A DNA stretch of 64,000 nucleotides from Cycas panzhihuaensis (lineage: Eukaryota; Cycadophyta). Shown in pieces: positions 36,943 to 49,500 of the stretch. Positions within the stretch are counted from its first letter, which is position 1; each line of letters starts with the position of its first letter. Position numbers and translations under genes: made by a program. The stretch is from NCBI GenBank assembly GCA_023213395.1, contig CM041465.1, forward strand, positions 203,243,741-203,307,740, given 5' to 3'. The notes under the pieces are model-generated. The model was given only the letters and a program-made list of their open reading frames with translations, ran no database searches and was not told where the DNA came from.

Positions 36943-38500
36943 ATGGCTAGTGGGGATGGTATAATGACTTCTATAACAGAATAATTAATTGGTTATAACA
37001 ATTATACTACATGGAAATATCAGATATTTAGCTTTCTACTTTTAAATAATTTGTGAAAGTGTGTAGATAACTCTATAATAGATAAAAATCCTATTGAAAT
37101 CATTGTTATCACAATAAAACTTAAGGATGATGCTAATTTTAAAGTCGAATATGATGCTAAAATGCATATAACATTTGGTTTTCTAAACTTATCTATCAAC
37201 AATAGCTTCATTGTAAACATCTAAGACACCACTACCCTTAAGAAAATATGGCATACATTCATCTACTTGTTCAAATACAAGGATGATACAAGAGACCTAA
37301 AGTTGAAGAGTTGTATAACTTGAAGCTACTAGGATTGATGATTAATTATTTATGGCATGTGAAAGTTATCCAAGATCAGTTGACAACCATTGGAGAGACC
37401 CCACCTAATATAAATATTATAGCTTGCATCTTATAGAATCTACTAGCTACATATGAGAATTTCACAATCACTTTGATACTATTTAGTAAACTATCCATTT
37501 TAACATTCAGTTCCCTAGAATTTTTGCTTCTGGGGCATGAATAAAAGTTGAAGGACTTAAATAGAAAGTCATTTGGAGCATAGACATCTAATCAAAGGGT
37601 AAGAAGTTGTATATTCCTAAGAGAAGCACTTCTTCTAAATGTAATGTTTAAAAAAATAAAAAATTAAAAAAAAAAAACTAGGAAGTTTAAATGGATAATA
37701 TAGAGTGAAGTGCTTCCATTATGGAAAGTTGAGGCACGGACAGAAAGACCATTCAAAATTATAGAAACAACAACATCAATAGCAATAGCCATAGCAACAA
37801 CCTTAACAACAATAATAACAAAGATAACAATATCCTTTTGAGCAAAGAGGACATGTTACAAATGTTGCAAAGATTCCACCTATTTATACAATAAAGGAAC
37901 TCTTCATTATTATGCATAAAATAAGGTTTGATATATATTAAGTTTACTTCATTAATTTTGGTACATTGAGAGATATGACTAACAGGCTAGAATGGTTTGA
38001 TGAGATGTGGAAAATCATTCAAATAGTCACCATTTGAGATTATACAAATCTAACGGTAGTTGAAATTGAAGACACGCCCTTCATCATACCAAATAGAGAG
38101 AGTTAATACTTGGAAAATGTATTTTATATGCTTAATTTGAAGGTTAATCTTATTTTAATAAGTAAAATTGAATAACAAAATATGACTATAATGTTTGCTC
38201 GAGAATAGTGCATAATCTAAGATAAACGAAACAAAGTCGTAGCAAAAAGAACTAGAGATAATAATTTGTATAAACTACAAAGAAACTCTAAAGTACAAAG
38301 AGCATTCCTTGTTGTATCTCCAAAATAGAAACTATGGCATAAATATCTAGGATATTTGCACTACTATAGTCTTCAGTTAACGTATAAATTGAAAATAGTA
38401 AATAGTTTTCCTTTAAATCTTCTCTTTAATATGAAGAGAGATATGATGTGATCAAGGTATTTAAGTTACCCAATAATTAATAGCATTATATAACTTACTT
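36943..38500 (+). pseudogene. Ty1/copia Gag, protease and pre-integrase relic
   Basis: The ATG at 36943 opens a decayed copia Gag with G-Y-N-N-Y-T-T-W-K-Y-Q. An I-W-H-T-F-I-Y-L-F segment (about 37240) follows. A zinc knuckle (about 37720-37760) reads C-F-H-Y-G-K-L-R-H-G-Q-K-D, with one Cys now Tyr and the last Cys position lost. A Gln-rich CAA tract follows. The protease region (about 37955-37990) has F-I-N-F-G where W-x-D-S-G is usual, so the catalytic Asp is Asn. Near 38330 is L-W-H-K-Y-L-G-Y-L, from W-H-x-R-L-G-H-L, the start of the integrase zinc region. The protein pattern fades after about 38500: no integrase core or RT is seen. Flanking LTRs were not found. Confidence 0.75.
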
Positions 38501-40756
38501 AATTTAATCAAAATTGATTTAATAAATTGGTTTTAAAAACCCAATTTATTGCCACATTACTAATCTACATTAACCTTCATTTCATAAATAAAAACATCAT
38601 GTTTACCTGTATATATCAACAATCAAAGTATTAAACTACCTTCACCTAGCCAACCTCAATCTAATATGTAATTAATAATCTCTAAATACTCTTGCTTTCT
38701 TCTTTCTTTATGACTAATTGAATCTTTGACCTGTAATGTATTATCAAGCCATATACATTTTTAGGACTCTTTCTTGGAAGTGAATGATATACATCAAGTT
38801 GCCATCTATCTTCTAAATCAAGTTGTTATTTAGTTGCTTAATTTATAGATCTACTTGATGATTCTTCACGATTTATGCCTATTTTCATTCTCATAAGCAA
38901 CAAATTCTCATGAGTAGTCTGACAGGAAGGCCTCCTCCTACTCTATCCAATTGTGTAATCATCTTCATTATATGAAGCCTCAATAAACTCCATATTACTA
39001 TTCACCTCATTGTTGAATCAGAATATATACCTATGTCTATTCTCTAACACTTTAATTTCTCCTTTTAAGGAAGAAATCAATAGCACTTAATTGCTAATGT
39101 TGAATTTTCATCTATTGGCAACTTGATTAATGGTGTGATCTTTGATCTATGATGCTCAAATGATCTTTTGATTATTGCAGTACCTTATCTCTATGCTTTA
39201 TGGTTTAGCTTACACCTAATACTAGCCACATATGAGTCCTATTTTAGGCTTAAGGTTGGTGTCTTGTCCCTTCTACCCTGCACTTAATAATTATCATTAT
39301 TTTATCTTGATTCGTGGTAACATTAGCTTTCATTTTTGTTTTTACTCAATATTAATATTAATATATTTGGTTCATTATTCCTAGTTTGAGCATGATGATA
39401 ATCTCTGGTCTTTTCTAGTCTTCATTTTTTAACCTTGCATGGATAGATGTGTGACAATCTTCTAATGCTTATAGAAAAAAAAAAAAAAACATAACAACCA
39501 CCTTGCATCCACATCTTTGCATCAAATTTTTAAATGTTGTATATTCATCATGTCTTTCATTTATTACAATCCCTCTTTTTAATATTTATATTTCAAAAAG
39601 AGTGTTATATAATGGTTTATTCATTTTAAGCTTGTAAATTGAATGATGGTGCCTTCAAATCTAATAGTATAATTGCATTTGAAGGGGCCTTCTAAAAAAA
39701 ACGAAGCAATAGCACTCCATTTTTTTCAAAATAGAATGGGGAAATGGGGTCCCTTGAAAATTTTCTATTTCCCTTGCTCCTCCTCCTTCCTCTAAACATA
39801 TGTCAAATTGATGGCTCTAATTTTAAAAAAATTCAATGATGGCAGGTTAAAATTGTGAAGATGGCAGCATCACTTCTTACAGTGGAGGTAAAATCTTATT
39901 ATGGTAAGATCACTTCTTATAGTGATGGGATCAATTTTAATTTATTCAAATAAATTCTATATCATTCTAGTGAAACCTGCTCAATGTAGGCCCCCCTCTT
40001 CTTCTCGTTGTTGGGAGATATTTTTTTGAACATTTCTGTTACACAAGAATTGTAGAAGATTCTTTTGATCCATGTCACCCCTACTTTTTTGTGTTCATAG
40101 GACCGCCTACTTTTCTGTGTTCCCTCCTTTTTTGGAGTGTATCCCCCCTCCATGGGATTTCACTATAAAAGTAAGACACTTTATTTTAATAGCTCTAAAG
40201 CTACATTTTCATAATATAAAATTATAATCTTTAAGAGTTTAAATATTCATTATTTAAATATTAATTCTTGGGGGGAATAAGTTATCCCTTTGGTAAATAG
40301 AAGAATCAAGGGTTTGAGTCTCATTGACTCATCCTTCATAAAACTTACATACATACATTAGTTTAATTAGGTTTTTGTTTAATTTCCTTTTTATTTCTTT
40401 TATCTTTCACTTATGTTTTAAATAATATTATTTGATTCACTTCAAAGTATAAGCATACCATATTCTCAATTGATTTTGAATGGACGACTGAGTAAACAAC
40501 TACATGAATTTATACATTTCAAATCACACTTATCTTAAAGTGAAAATTTACCATGAATTTTGTTTTGCTTTGAATATAAATAACATTCATTTAACTTTTA
40601 AACTAAAAATAAAACCATTTTATTCATAACTCTTATTATATTATTTCATTTAGATTAAGGCACATTTATACTAGATTTATAATCAAATTTATAATGAATA
40701 TTAGAGCTATTAAATCTAAATAAATATTTACCTAGAATTGCAAAATTTTGAAGGTA
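38501..40756. other. Unassigned AT-rich spacer left of E4
   Basis: No gene. It contains an A-run (about 39476-39490), two related ATCACTTCTTA(C/T)AGTG segments near 39870 and 39910, and a GGGTTTGAGTCTC motif (about 40310-40322) resembling a Pol III B box. The target-site repeat AGGTA ends at 40756. Confidence 0.5.
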
Positions 40757-41687
40757 ATATATGTGGGCAAAACTGCATACAATTTTGAAAAAGAATTTTG
40801 AAATTATGAAAGATTACAGATAGATGTAGTTAGGTTGTGAACTGATTATAGTTAAGCTATGAGCAGATTGTAGTTGGGAGGGGGGGGAGGGGGGTGACTA
40901 TGAGTAGATTGCAGTCAGATTATGATTGCAAGTAAATTGCAATTCAAATCATAAGTACAAGAAAATCGTAGTTAAGGTCATGATTAGGAGCTGGGTATAT
41001 TAGCCATGAGTAGATTATAGTTTGGGTTGCGAGTGCGAGCATATCAGAGTCGTGGTCGAGAGTGCAAGTAGATCATAGGTGGGGTTGTAAGTTCACGTCA
41101 TGATTATGAGTAGATTATAGTTTAGATCATGATTATGAGCAAATTACAGGTTAAGTCATGGTTGCAAGCTGATTGTAGCCCAAGTTATAAGTTCGAGCTA
41201 CTTACAGTTGGGGTCATAAGTATGAGTAGATCGTAGTTAAGATCATGAGTGGATCATAGTTAGAACATAGTTACAAGTAGTTCCTAATTAAGGATTATAA
41301 TCCAAGAGTAATTTAGATGTATTTTTTAGTATAAATTGATGTAATGAGGGAGAAAGCCAACCATTGTCAGTTGTTCTAGGTTCTAACTAATTGTGGTTAA
41401 AACCACTGGAATGTCATGAATAAATAAAAAAATAAAAATGGGACAATGTAAAAAGGGGTATATGCGAGAGGGAAAAGACTTGAGTATCATTTTTCAAGAA
41501 TCTCATTGTTATAGGCTTGACTTGTTAGCTAACTTTCTGTGTATTATTAAGTCTACATTTGGTTGTGAGAGGACCAGAGGTAGTTTTCTATCTCTAATGA
41601 TAATATATTTTACATCATGATGGGTGTTCCTTGTGCTTACCTTATTCATTAGTGAATGACTTGTAGATGAATAAGTGCACAACATAC
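40757..41687 (+). repeat. E4 5' LTR with internal tandem repeats
   Basis: Matches 58764-59672 along its length with many substitutions, more diverged than the E2, E3 or E5 pairs. About 40810-41290 is a set of imperfect tandem units near 30 bp (GTCATGAGTATGAGC, then AGATCATAGTT, with variations). A GGGAGGGGGGGGAGGGGGG tract (40877-40895) is present here but shrunken in the other LTR. The last 350 bp (ATGGGACAATGTAAAAAGGG onwards) are best conserved between copies. Confidence 0.9.
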
Positions 41688-41705
41688 ATTAGTTTCGTTG
41701 CCTAA
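41688..41705 (+). promoter_or_regulatory. Candidate E4 primer binding site
   Basis: ATTAGTTTCGTTGCC directly follows the 5' LTR. It resembles plant gypsy sites of the form TGG...CGTTGCC, with a G-to-A change near the start. The matching tRNA was not determined. Confidence 0.3.
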
Positions 41706-41841
41706 TAAAAGTCAGGTGAATTAAAATGCCATAATGGGTAAAGTTGAGTAAACGATTGAGTCCTCTTCCATACCACCCAGGGTAGAAATAGAATCAGAAA
41801 GAGAATGCAGAGAGCATTAGGATAAGGAGAGACTACAGACA

Positions 41842-43560
41842 TGAGTAAGAAAGCTAAGATTTATAATCAGGCTAAAGAAATAAGTGAAGATGTGACCACT
41901 TACTAACTCGATTAGAAGAGGAAACTTGAGTGTCGAAGATGAAAGGCAAATAGAGGCAAAGATAATTGGAGAGCTTATCAAAGAAAAGATTATACAAGTT
42001 GTGGATAACTAAGGGTATGCATTGGAAGAGGATCCCATTAAAATAGAAGCCTAAAAGAGGAAAAGTAAGGAGGAACCTGTCAAGGATTCACCATCTCAAG
42101 AAGGTAAAAGTGGTTTAATTGAATTAGAATTATACGGTACAATAGATAGGGAGTGGAACCATCATTAGTTAGAAGTCAAAACCCCTTTGAGTCATATTTA
42201 AATCCTCTTTTCAAGTCGACAATGGTAAGTCTAAGAGGGAGCATAGGAGGTAGAAGCCTACCATTAGGGGAGAACTTGCGGGGTGGAGGCCTATTGTCAA
42301 ACTAGTCACTTTTTACTAATGCAGGAGGAAGTGGTAATCAACCATTATGTAGAATGGGTTAATGAATTAAAGAAGGACCAGTTGTACCTTATATCTTTGT
42401 ACGAAATGATTTGGATTTTTCAAGTATATAGTTTGATAGATCCATAAAGCTAGGAGACCACTTAGCATTATTCAAAAATATGCTAAAAATAAAGAAAGCT
42501 ACAAACCTAGAGGAGATAAAGGCTCAATTCTTTTCTACATTGTGGGGAGAAAAAATTACATGGTTCTAGTATGTTACAGTGCAAAATTTATCATGGAAAA
42601 GATTGTAAGATTAATTTTTAGATCAATTCCAAAACTAAGAGATCCCATGGCCATCTTTCAAGCCTTAAAGGAAACAAAGTAATACCCTAGAGAGTCCATA
42701 AATGATTTTAATGGTTGAATAAGGGTAATAATGAATAAGATATAACCAATAATAGCAATAAACCTAACATTAGCAATGAAATACTTCATCCAAGGCTTAA
42801 TCCCATAATTGAAGGATAAAGTTATATTGCACCCGATGAACAACTACGAATAAGTATGCAAGTTAGCCCTAAAGTTTAAAAATTAAATGAAGATTATATA
42901 CTATCAATAGGCAATGCAATAGATGATACAAACAACACCAGCTTTTACTCAACCATCATCAAGAGTACATATATGAGGAATGTACAATCAAACGCCCCAA
43001 ATGGGAACAAATCTGGAGATTAAAGCACTGAAAAAAGAGGTAGAAGCATTAAAATAGTAACAGTTGGTATTAATACCTACTAATATGCACCAAAATCAAG
43101 AAATACAAAAATTACATGCAAAACTAGCTAGGTTGCGATTAGAAAACTCACAAGATTATATGTGGTGCACCCCACCTTATAATTAGTAAGGCTATCTAAG
43201 AAATGAACATAATAAGGCAATAATATGGTGTGAGTGTTATAGAAAAACTAACTATAATATATGCGAATATTTTTCTTGACCTCATAATAATGTCCATAAT
43301 GTATTCCTTCAGAAGACAGAGAGATCAGGAAAATAATATAAAGGGAAGATGAAGCCAATTTGTTGTTTTCTATGCCAAAGATGGGGGTATTTTAGATCAG
43401 ACTACCCATTAGAGAAAAAAGGTAGTAGATTTATCTATGAAGAATATGGATTGATAAATCATGAGTGGATAAATTGTCTAAAAAATAGATCACAAAATGC
43501 TAATTTAGTCGTGATTGTCCCAAATAAGGAGGTGTCTCTTTAATTACAAATACAAAGCAA
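41842..43560 (+). pseudogene. E4 Gag with two zinc knuckles
   Basis: From an ATG at 41842 the reading is broken. It includes a Gly-rich segment (about 42220-42290) and a capsid-like core near 42450-42560 (G-D-H-L-A-L-F-K-N-M-L, then A-Q-F-F-S-T-L-W). An open stretch (43349-43543) holds two zinc-finger-like motifs: C-F-L-C-Q-R-W-G-Y-F-R-S-D-Y, from C-x2-C-x4-H-x4-C with His and Cys changed to Tyr, and a second with Y-G-L-I-N-H-E-W-I-N-C. Tyr for Cys or His needs one G-to-A or C-to-T change each. Gag would package element RNA. Confidence 0.75.
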
Positions 43561-43868
43561 GAAAGTAAGTAAATTTACCAATTTAAGACACTTTTCTGAA
43601 TCTGGTAGTAGAAAAACAAAGACTCCAGGAAGCCAACAAGGTTCTGCAAGATGAAATAGGTAAGGCTCAATAAGAAGAATTTTAGTAAGAGGGGCAATTA
43701 AAGGGATAGATATATAAGCAATGATCAACTTCCAAAAAACTCCATCGAAAAGAAGGTATAAATCCATGGCAAAGGCTTGAAATGGTTAAGGATTTATTAA
43801 TTGAATTAGGAGTCTTAATCCCCATTATTGCTGTGTTCAAATAGTGGGAGGATAGCTATATTTAATAA

Positions 43869-44320
43869 TTGATTTTAGATTACATAGAAAAGCCTATGAT
43901 GAGAGCTGTTAAAGACAAAGGGGTTGACTCAAGGGTGCCAATGGTTATTTTTGGGATGATGCTATATAAAACAATTGTTGATAAGGGATCGGGAGTTAAT
44001 GTACTCCATGAATCTTCTTGGATAGAATTAGGAAGGCAAAAAATAGTTGCCTCAAATTATTCAATAAGATTACCTAACCAATTATAGGTTAGACCAATGG
44101 GAATATTAATAAATGTACCAATCATGGTTGCAGGGATCACCATCTTGGACTTCACAGTGGTGGAGATGCAAACAAAAAGAGAGATTGTCCAATATTATTG
44201 GGCAGACCATGGCTATTATCCACAAAGGTTATTCAAGATTAGGAAGAGTTTACATTTATATTAAAGGTAAGAAACAAAGTTGTGACCTTGTCATTATGCT
44301 CAGACGGGCCTCACATTAAG
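43869..44320 (+). pseudogene. E4 aspartic protease
   Basis: The first part is open for 72 codons and has T-I-V-D-K-G-S-G-V-N-V-L at about 43971-44006; the catalytic Asp codon starts at 43980. The usual D-G/S-G is here D-K-G. After a TAG at 44085 the reading continues with P-M-G-I-L-I-N-V-P, I-T-I-L-D-F-T-V-V, and I-L-L-G-R-P-W-L (about 44192-44215, one frame over), the C-terminal retropepsin strand. The catalytic Asp survives but the frame does not. Confidence 0.8.
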
Positions 44321-45440
44321 AAGATAGAAGATGAGGAATGAGCATCATCCACAACTATGGGATGAGAACCCATCGTAAGCCCATGTTCAGAAATTACATA
44401 TCAATTTCAACCAACCTTATTAAGCAATGTATCATCAATGTATATAATGAATTGGTTGGAAAATGCTTAGTATGAAATAAAATCCACTCCATGCTATAAA
44501 TTAGAAGTATGTATGGACCCTCCATAACCAAAAGATCAAGCATTTTCAAATAGTGAAGTAGTAATTTTCTAAATAGAAGAAATTATAAGGAACTTGAAAG
44601 AAAGTTTCACGAATGGAAATAAACTCTAGGGCCAAGTAAACCAAGCAAATAATCATATAAAGTATTGTACTCAATTGTTAATGAATAATAATCAGCATCA
44701 AGATTCTTGTTACTTGTTGTTTCCATTGTCTCTTAAGGGTCAAGCTGCTATATGGTTTTCTATTTATGGTAGCAATTTTAAATCATGGAATGGATCACAT
44801 AAAAGAATTTTATTAAGATTTTAAAACAAGAAAATGAATTGTCAATATTTTGACATGATGATGACCCCACAACTCATACAAAGAATTGTGAACAAGTCTA
44901 GAAAAAAAAAACAAGTTCCAAGATGTGAATGGGTGTAAAGAATGGCTCAGACAATTGAAGGAATCTCAAGTTTATGATATAATCAATGCAAAAAATTAAA
45001 GTTGACAAATTAGGATTCATTTAGTAAGGAGTTTTAGAAAACTTTTACATACCATAGCCATAATTCTTGAGTTCCAGAAATTTTGAGTGCCCATGGGACT
45101 GAGGTTGAATAAAGTTATTATCTAATTGAAGTAGTAGGTAATGACCACAATTTTCTCATTGAATATTCTAGTATGGAATATGGAAGTCAAGTAGTTGACC
45201 AAACACCAACATATGGGTTAAATAAATATGGAAAAATAGTGCAAAATGATCGATTAAAAATTTATTAGATAAATTTAGGCATGAAAGAACACCCCCAGAT
45301 GATCTCAATAGGAGATTATTGGGACAAGGGCACTGTCCAGTAAGATACAATTTTAATTTTAGAATACAAAGATGTTTTTGCTTAGTCTTATGAAGATTTA
45401 AAAGGGATACTACCAAAATTAAGAGAACACTAAATTGAAT
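44321..45440 (+). pseudogene. E4 protease-to-RT linker containing a Gag-like segment
   Basis: The linker is unusually long (about 1.1 kb). At about 44630-44830 it reads L-L-F-P-L-S-L-K-G-Q-A-A-I-W-F-S, then S-N-F-K-S-W-N, which has the L-x-G-x-A-x-x-W-F-x-x-L/Y pattern of a Gag capsid core, not of pol. From about 45280 the normal lead-in to RT is found, with I-S-I-G-D-Y-W and a D-V-F-A, then D-L-K-G-I segment. The Gag-like piece may be a fragment of another element or a rearranged piece of E4 Gag. Confidence 0.5.
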
Positions 45441-46700
45441 TAATAGAAGAAGCAAACCTTGTATGGCAGCACCCCTATCGAATGAATCCAAAGTACAAGA
45501 AAAAGGAAAAAGCTAAAATAGATAAACTATTAGGGGTTGGCTACATCTTTAAAGTTGAAACTGGCAAATAGGTTAGCCCAATAGCGGTGGTACCCAAAAA
45601 ACATGAAAACTTTATGTCTGTATAGATTACAGAGCTCTCAACAAAGCAACGAAAAAGGATCCATTTCAAACACCATTCACTGAAGATATTCTTGAAAAGG
45701 TAGTTGGACATAAAGCATATCTATTCATAGATGGTTTTAGTGGATATAATCAAGTTAGAATCACAGCACAAGACTAATTGAAGACAACCTTTGTTATAGA
45801 GTGGGGTACTTACACGTATAAAGTCATGCCCTTTGGATTAATGAATACACTGGCCACCTTCCAAAGGATAATTTTAAATATTTTTTGGTAAACAATTGGT
45901 AAGTCAATTGAAGTATTTTTAGATGATTGGATAGTTTATTCATTGTTGAAGGATCATTTGACAAACTTGTGATTAATACTAGAAATATATCAAAAAAGTA
46001 AATTTTATTTGAACCTCATGAAATGTATATTTTTTATTTTGTTTATATCTTTATTGGGGCACATCGTGACCAAGGAGGGATTACTAATAGATCCATGTAA
46101 AGTAACAATTATTTTAAATTTTCTTGCACCAAAGACAACGAAGCAATTAAAGGCTTTTCTTGGCATGATAGGCTATTACCATAAATTCATTAAGGAATAT
46201 GCCCACATTGTAAACCGTCTAGAGAATTTACTCAAGAAGAAAATAGCTAGGTGATGGGAGTTGTGGCAACAATTGACATTCAATTTATTAAAGAAGAAAA
46301 TCATAAAAACTCTTATTATGAGATTTTTATATTGGGATCAACCATTTCATGTGCATGACAATGCTTCATTGATTATAATTGGATACATCTTAACTTAACC
46401 AAGTGACAGTAATATGGATTTTCTCATTCATTTTGCCAGTAGAAAATTGATGCATGTTGAGAAAAATTATTTAGTTACTAAATAAGAAGGTTAAGCATGG
46501 TCTATGCCTTATAAAATTTAGACATTATCTGTTAGCCAACCCATTTATTATTTTTGTAGATTATTAGGCCTTGAAATATTTGATAAATAAACCTATTTTG
46601 TAGGGTAGGATAAATAGATGGTTGATGTTGTTTTAAAAGTTAATTTGAAAATTATCATCAAAAAATAAGAGAAACATATTGTACATGATGCACTATCGTG
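45441..46700 (+). pseudogene. E4 reverse transcriptase and RNase H (Ty3/gypsy)
   Basis: RT begins near P-Y-R-M-N-P-K-Y-K (about 45470) and continues V-D-Y-R-A-L-N-K-A, F-I-D-G-F-S-G-Y-N-Q-V, T-Y-K-V-M-P-F-G-L, and E-V-F-L-D-D-W-I-V-Y (45910-45940). The active-site Asp pair is intact. The thumb has L-G-H-I-V-T-K-E-G-L and F-L-G-M-I-G-Y-Y-H-K-F-I (46009-46254 open). RNase H follows as F-H-V-H-D-N-A-S (about 46345-46370) and F-A-S-R-K-L-M-H-V-E-K-N-Y. RT preceding RNase H and then integrase is the gypsy order. Stops and frame shifts are present. Confidence 0.9.
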
Positions 46701-46929
46701 GGAAGTAGATGGAGAACCAGTTATAGGGGTACCAAATGATTTCCTTAATAATCAATTATTTTTTATGGAAGTTGTACCAAAATGGTGTGAAGGGATTGTA
46801 GAGTACTTAACTACCAGCCAAACACCTAAGGGATTAGAACAGGTGGAAAGGTAAAGTTTTATTAGTAAAAAATTCCCCTTTCAATTGATATAAGGAATGT
46901 TATATAAGCTTAGTTTGAATGATGTGTTG

Positions 46930-47900
46930 AGATGATACATACTAGAACATAAAGTACAAGCCATCCTGTGAGAAGCTCATGAAGGAGTCACAACTAAATA
47001 TTAAGGTGTGGAACCCATAGTCCAAAAAATTATATTAGCAGGTCTCTGATGGTTGTTAATATTTGAAGATACTATAAGATAGATAAAGAGTTGTGACGTC
47101 TGCTAACAAGTGGACAACCCTCGGTAAATGTCATTTTATGCTCTTACATCTGATTTTAGCATAAGAACCTTTTGAAAAATGGGGAGTGGATTTCATTAAA
47201 CTAAGCCCTCCTGTAAAATAGACGAACACCAAATATATACTAGTAGCCACCAACTTCTTCATAAAATGGAAAAGCCTGACCGCTCAGGCATTGTGATACT
47301 ATAAGTATCACAAAATTCTTGTATGAAAATATCATTATCCATTTTGGTTGTCCTTTAAAGCTAGTATCAAACCAGGGTAGTGGTTTTTTAAATAGTATCA
47401 TAAAGTATTTAACTAACTAATTTATAATTTAGCATTATCAATCTTCTCCCTATTACCGTAGAGTTAATGACCAGATTAAGGGTACCAATAAAATTTTAAA
47501 AGTAGCTCTATCTAAGATCTGTAGTAAAGGTAGAATAGATTGGGCAGAATGACTACATTCTGTCCTTTAGATGGATCAAATAAAGATTAAATGGCCATAT
47601 AAGTAGACACTCTTTTAGTTGGTTTATGACTTAGAAGTGGTACTTCCATTAGAGTTTCAAGCAGAAAGCTTTCAAGTAACCATCCAATTACAAATGTATG
47701 AACGAGATTCATAGAACAAGAGGATCATTGAGTTACTAAAATTATATGAAAGAAGAACACAAACATTGTGGAAATTAAAAATTAAGAAACAATAGAAAAA
47801 TCCTAGCATGATTCACACCTACAGTTACCAGAATTTTATGAGGGTGACTTAGTGTTTATATACAATAGTAAATTTTGAATAAAACTAAGTAAGTTGAAAT
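46930..47900 (+). pseudogene. E4 integrase, two of three catalytic residues lost
   Basis: The HHCC zinc region reads H-E-A-H-E-G-V, then C-D-V-C (46975-47106). The core has G-V-D-F-I-K with the first Asp (47189-47191). The second catalytic position reads V-S-N-Q-G-S-G-F, Asn for Asp (47370-47372), and the third reads D-Q-I-K-G-T-N-K-I-L, Lys for Glu (47478-47480). The spacing of the last two (35 residues between) is exactly that of a D-D-35-E integrase, so these are substitutions, not misalignment. Both fit single G-to-A changes. The reading then continues to a basic tail ending about 47900. Confidence 0.9.
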
Positions 47901-48560
47901 TATGTTGGTTAGGGCCATATAAGGTAATTTGTATCAATTTGAATGAGCAATCTAACTTGGATACCTTGATGGCAAGATTTTTTCAAAGGTGGTAAATGGT
48001 AGCAGATTGAAACCATACACAACGAGGTAAAAAATGAAAAAAATGATGAAAAACATATGGTGGCAATTGTTACCATCATCAAAAGGTGAACCCATGAGGA
48101 GATAACTAAGGGTATGATTGGTCCTAAAGTCACATAGTAATTGCCATATCATTAAGAGGAGGATCAATGATGAGTCATTTAAGGCTATAGATAGTTATGG
48201 CCACATCATCAAAAATAAGATCCATTATGGGGAAATTAAAGTTACAGGTGGTGTTTGCCATGTCATCAAAATGTAGACACATGATGGGGATAATTAAGGC
48301 TGCAATCAGTAATAAAAACTAATGAAGTAATTACCTCCTCATCAAAAGGTAGACCTATGACAGAGTAATTAAGGTGGAACGTAGCGCCGAATCCAAAAAA
48401 GATATGGAAGTGACCATTATCAAAGGATGAACTGATCACGATCTAAACAGGTTGCCTTTCCATGATTACGACAAGAGGGGAGAAGACAAGTAATTAAATA
48501 CAAGCAGTTATGTTTAAATAAAAGTAACCATAATACTACTAAATTCACAAGTGCAAGTGA
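47901..48560 (+). other. E4 region after integrase
   Basis: Several imperfect repeats of a CATCATCAAAAGG-TAGACCCATGA(T/G)G type phrase occur between about 48070 and 48440 (for example near 48072, 48142, 48205, 48264 and 48345), with a spacing near 60-80 bp. No protein is recognised. Confidence 0.5.
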
Positions 48561-49500
48561 ACCAATACAATAATGGCAATGACGAAATTAGAGATGATGA
48601 TAGTTACATTTAAGAAATCTAATGATGAATCAATTCAAAGGTAATGGCTAGAAGTGCAGCTAGAAGATGAATGTAGAAAGAGATTGACTACAGTAAGTTT
48701 ATACTAATATATTTAGGTTGGTGTTCTTGCGAATGTATATAGTTTTTTGTCAATAGTTATGTATATGGTAGTGTGGTATCCAACCTTATTAAATTTCTTA
48801 ACTGAAGCCATTACATAGGTCATGGGACTACTGAATTAGGGTCTAGACATTCTAAAGGACAAACAAATTTCTAGGGAGTAGGTGGCATATGAATATGTTA
48901 TCTTTAGCTCAAGAGTTAGAATTTCAGGAATAACCTCCCCAGAAATGTAATAGATAGCACATTTCCTATTTACCAGAGTGATACTTGGACAAAAGAATTC
49001 CTTTGTTCTAAGTCACCTGCATATTATGTTGATAAAGGTCATAGAGGAACAATAATTTAATTAGGCTAGATTTGTTTCTAGTAAGATTTTAAAGAATTTA
49101 GAAGCAATTAAAAGTGCTACCCAATCTATTTTAATTTTCTATCCTACCTTATTGTAAGGACTATTATTCTCTCAATGTCTAGGTATCTAACTTCTAGAGG
49201 GATAACCTCTACTAGCAAAAAAAATGGAGTTGTTTACAAAAGAGCATGGACAAGGCTCTTTACCCTTAAAATAATTACAAGAACATGTTATGTCTTTGCT
49301 CTAACAACAGTGATAGACCACAACCCCTCAATCACACCAAATCAAGAGAGAAGCAAAAGATTTGAAGTTGTGAGTAGAGGCGAGCTCGTAGGCATAGATA
49401 ATAAAGCAAGAGCAAGAGAAGAAAGCAAAAGAAGAAAAAAGAGCAGAAATATAAAAAGAAAAGTAGAAGATGAGAGAGGAACCTTTCGTGGCCAAGGAAT
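48561..49500 (+). pseudogene. E4 extra 3' coding-like region, left part
   Basis: Starts around an ATG at 48572 and reads in pieces to the E5 insertion point. Near 49370-49490 it is strongly charged, with K-Q-E-Q-E-K-K-A-K-E-E-K-R-A-E and K-M-R-E-E-P, typical of a long helix or coiled coil. It has no Gag or pol motif. The reading resumes on the far side of E5. Function unknown; plant gypsy elements with an extra open frame between pol and the 3' LTR are known. Confidence 0.5.

Noticed and set aside
40290-40322. tRNA-derived SINE near a GGGTTTGAGTCTC motif
   Set aside because: The B-box match is partial, the A box is poor, and no tail or target duplication was seen.
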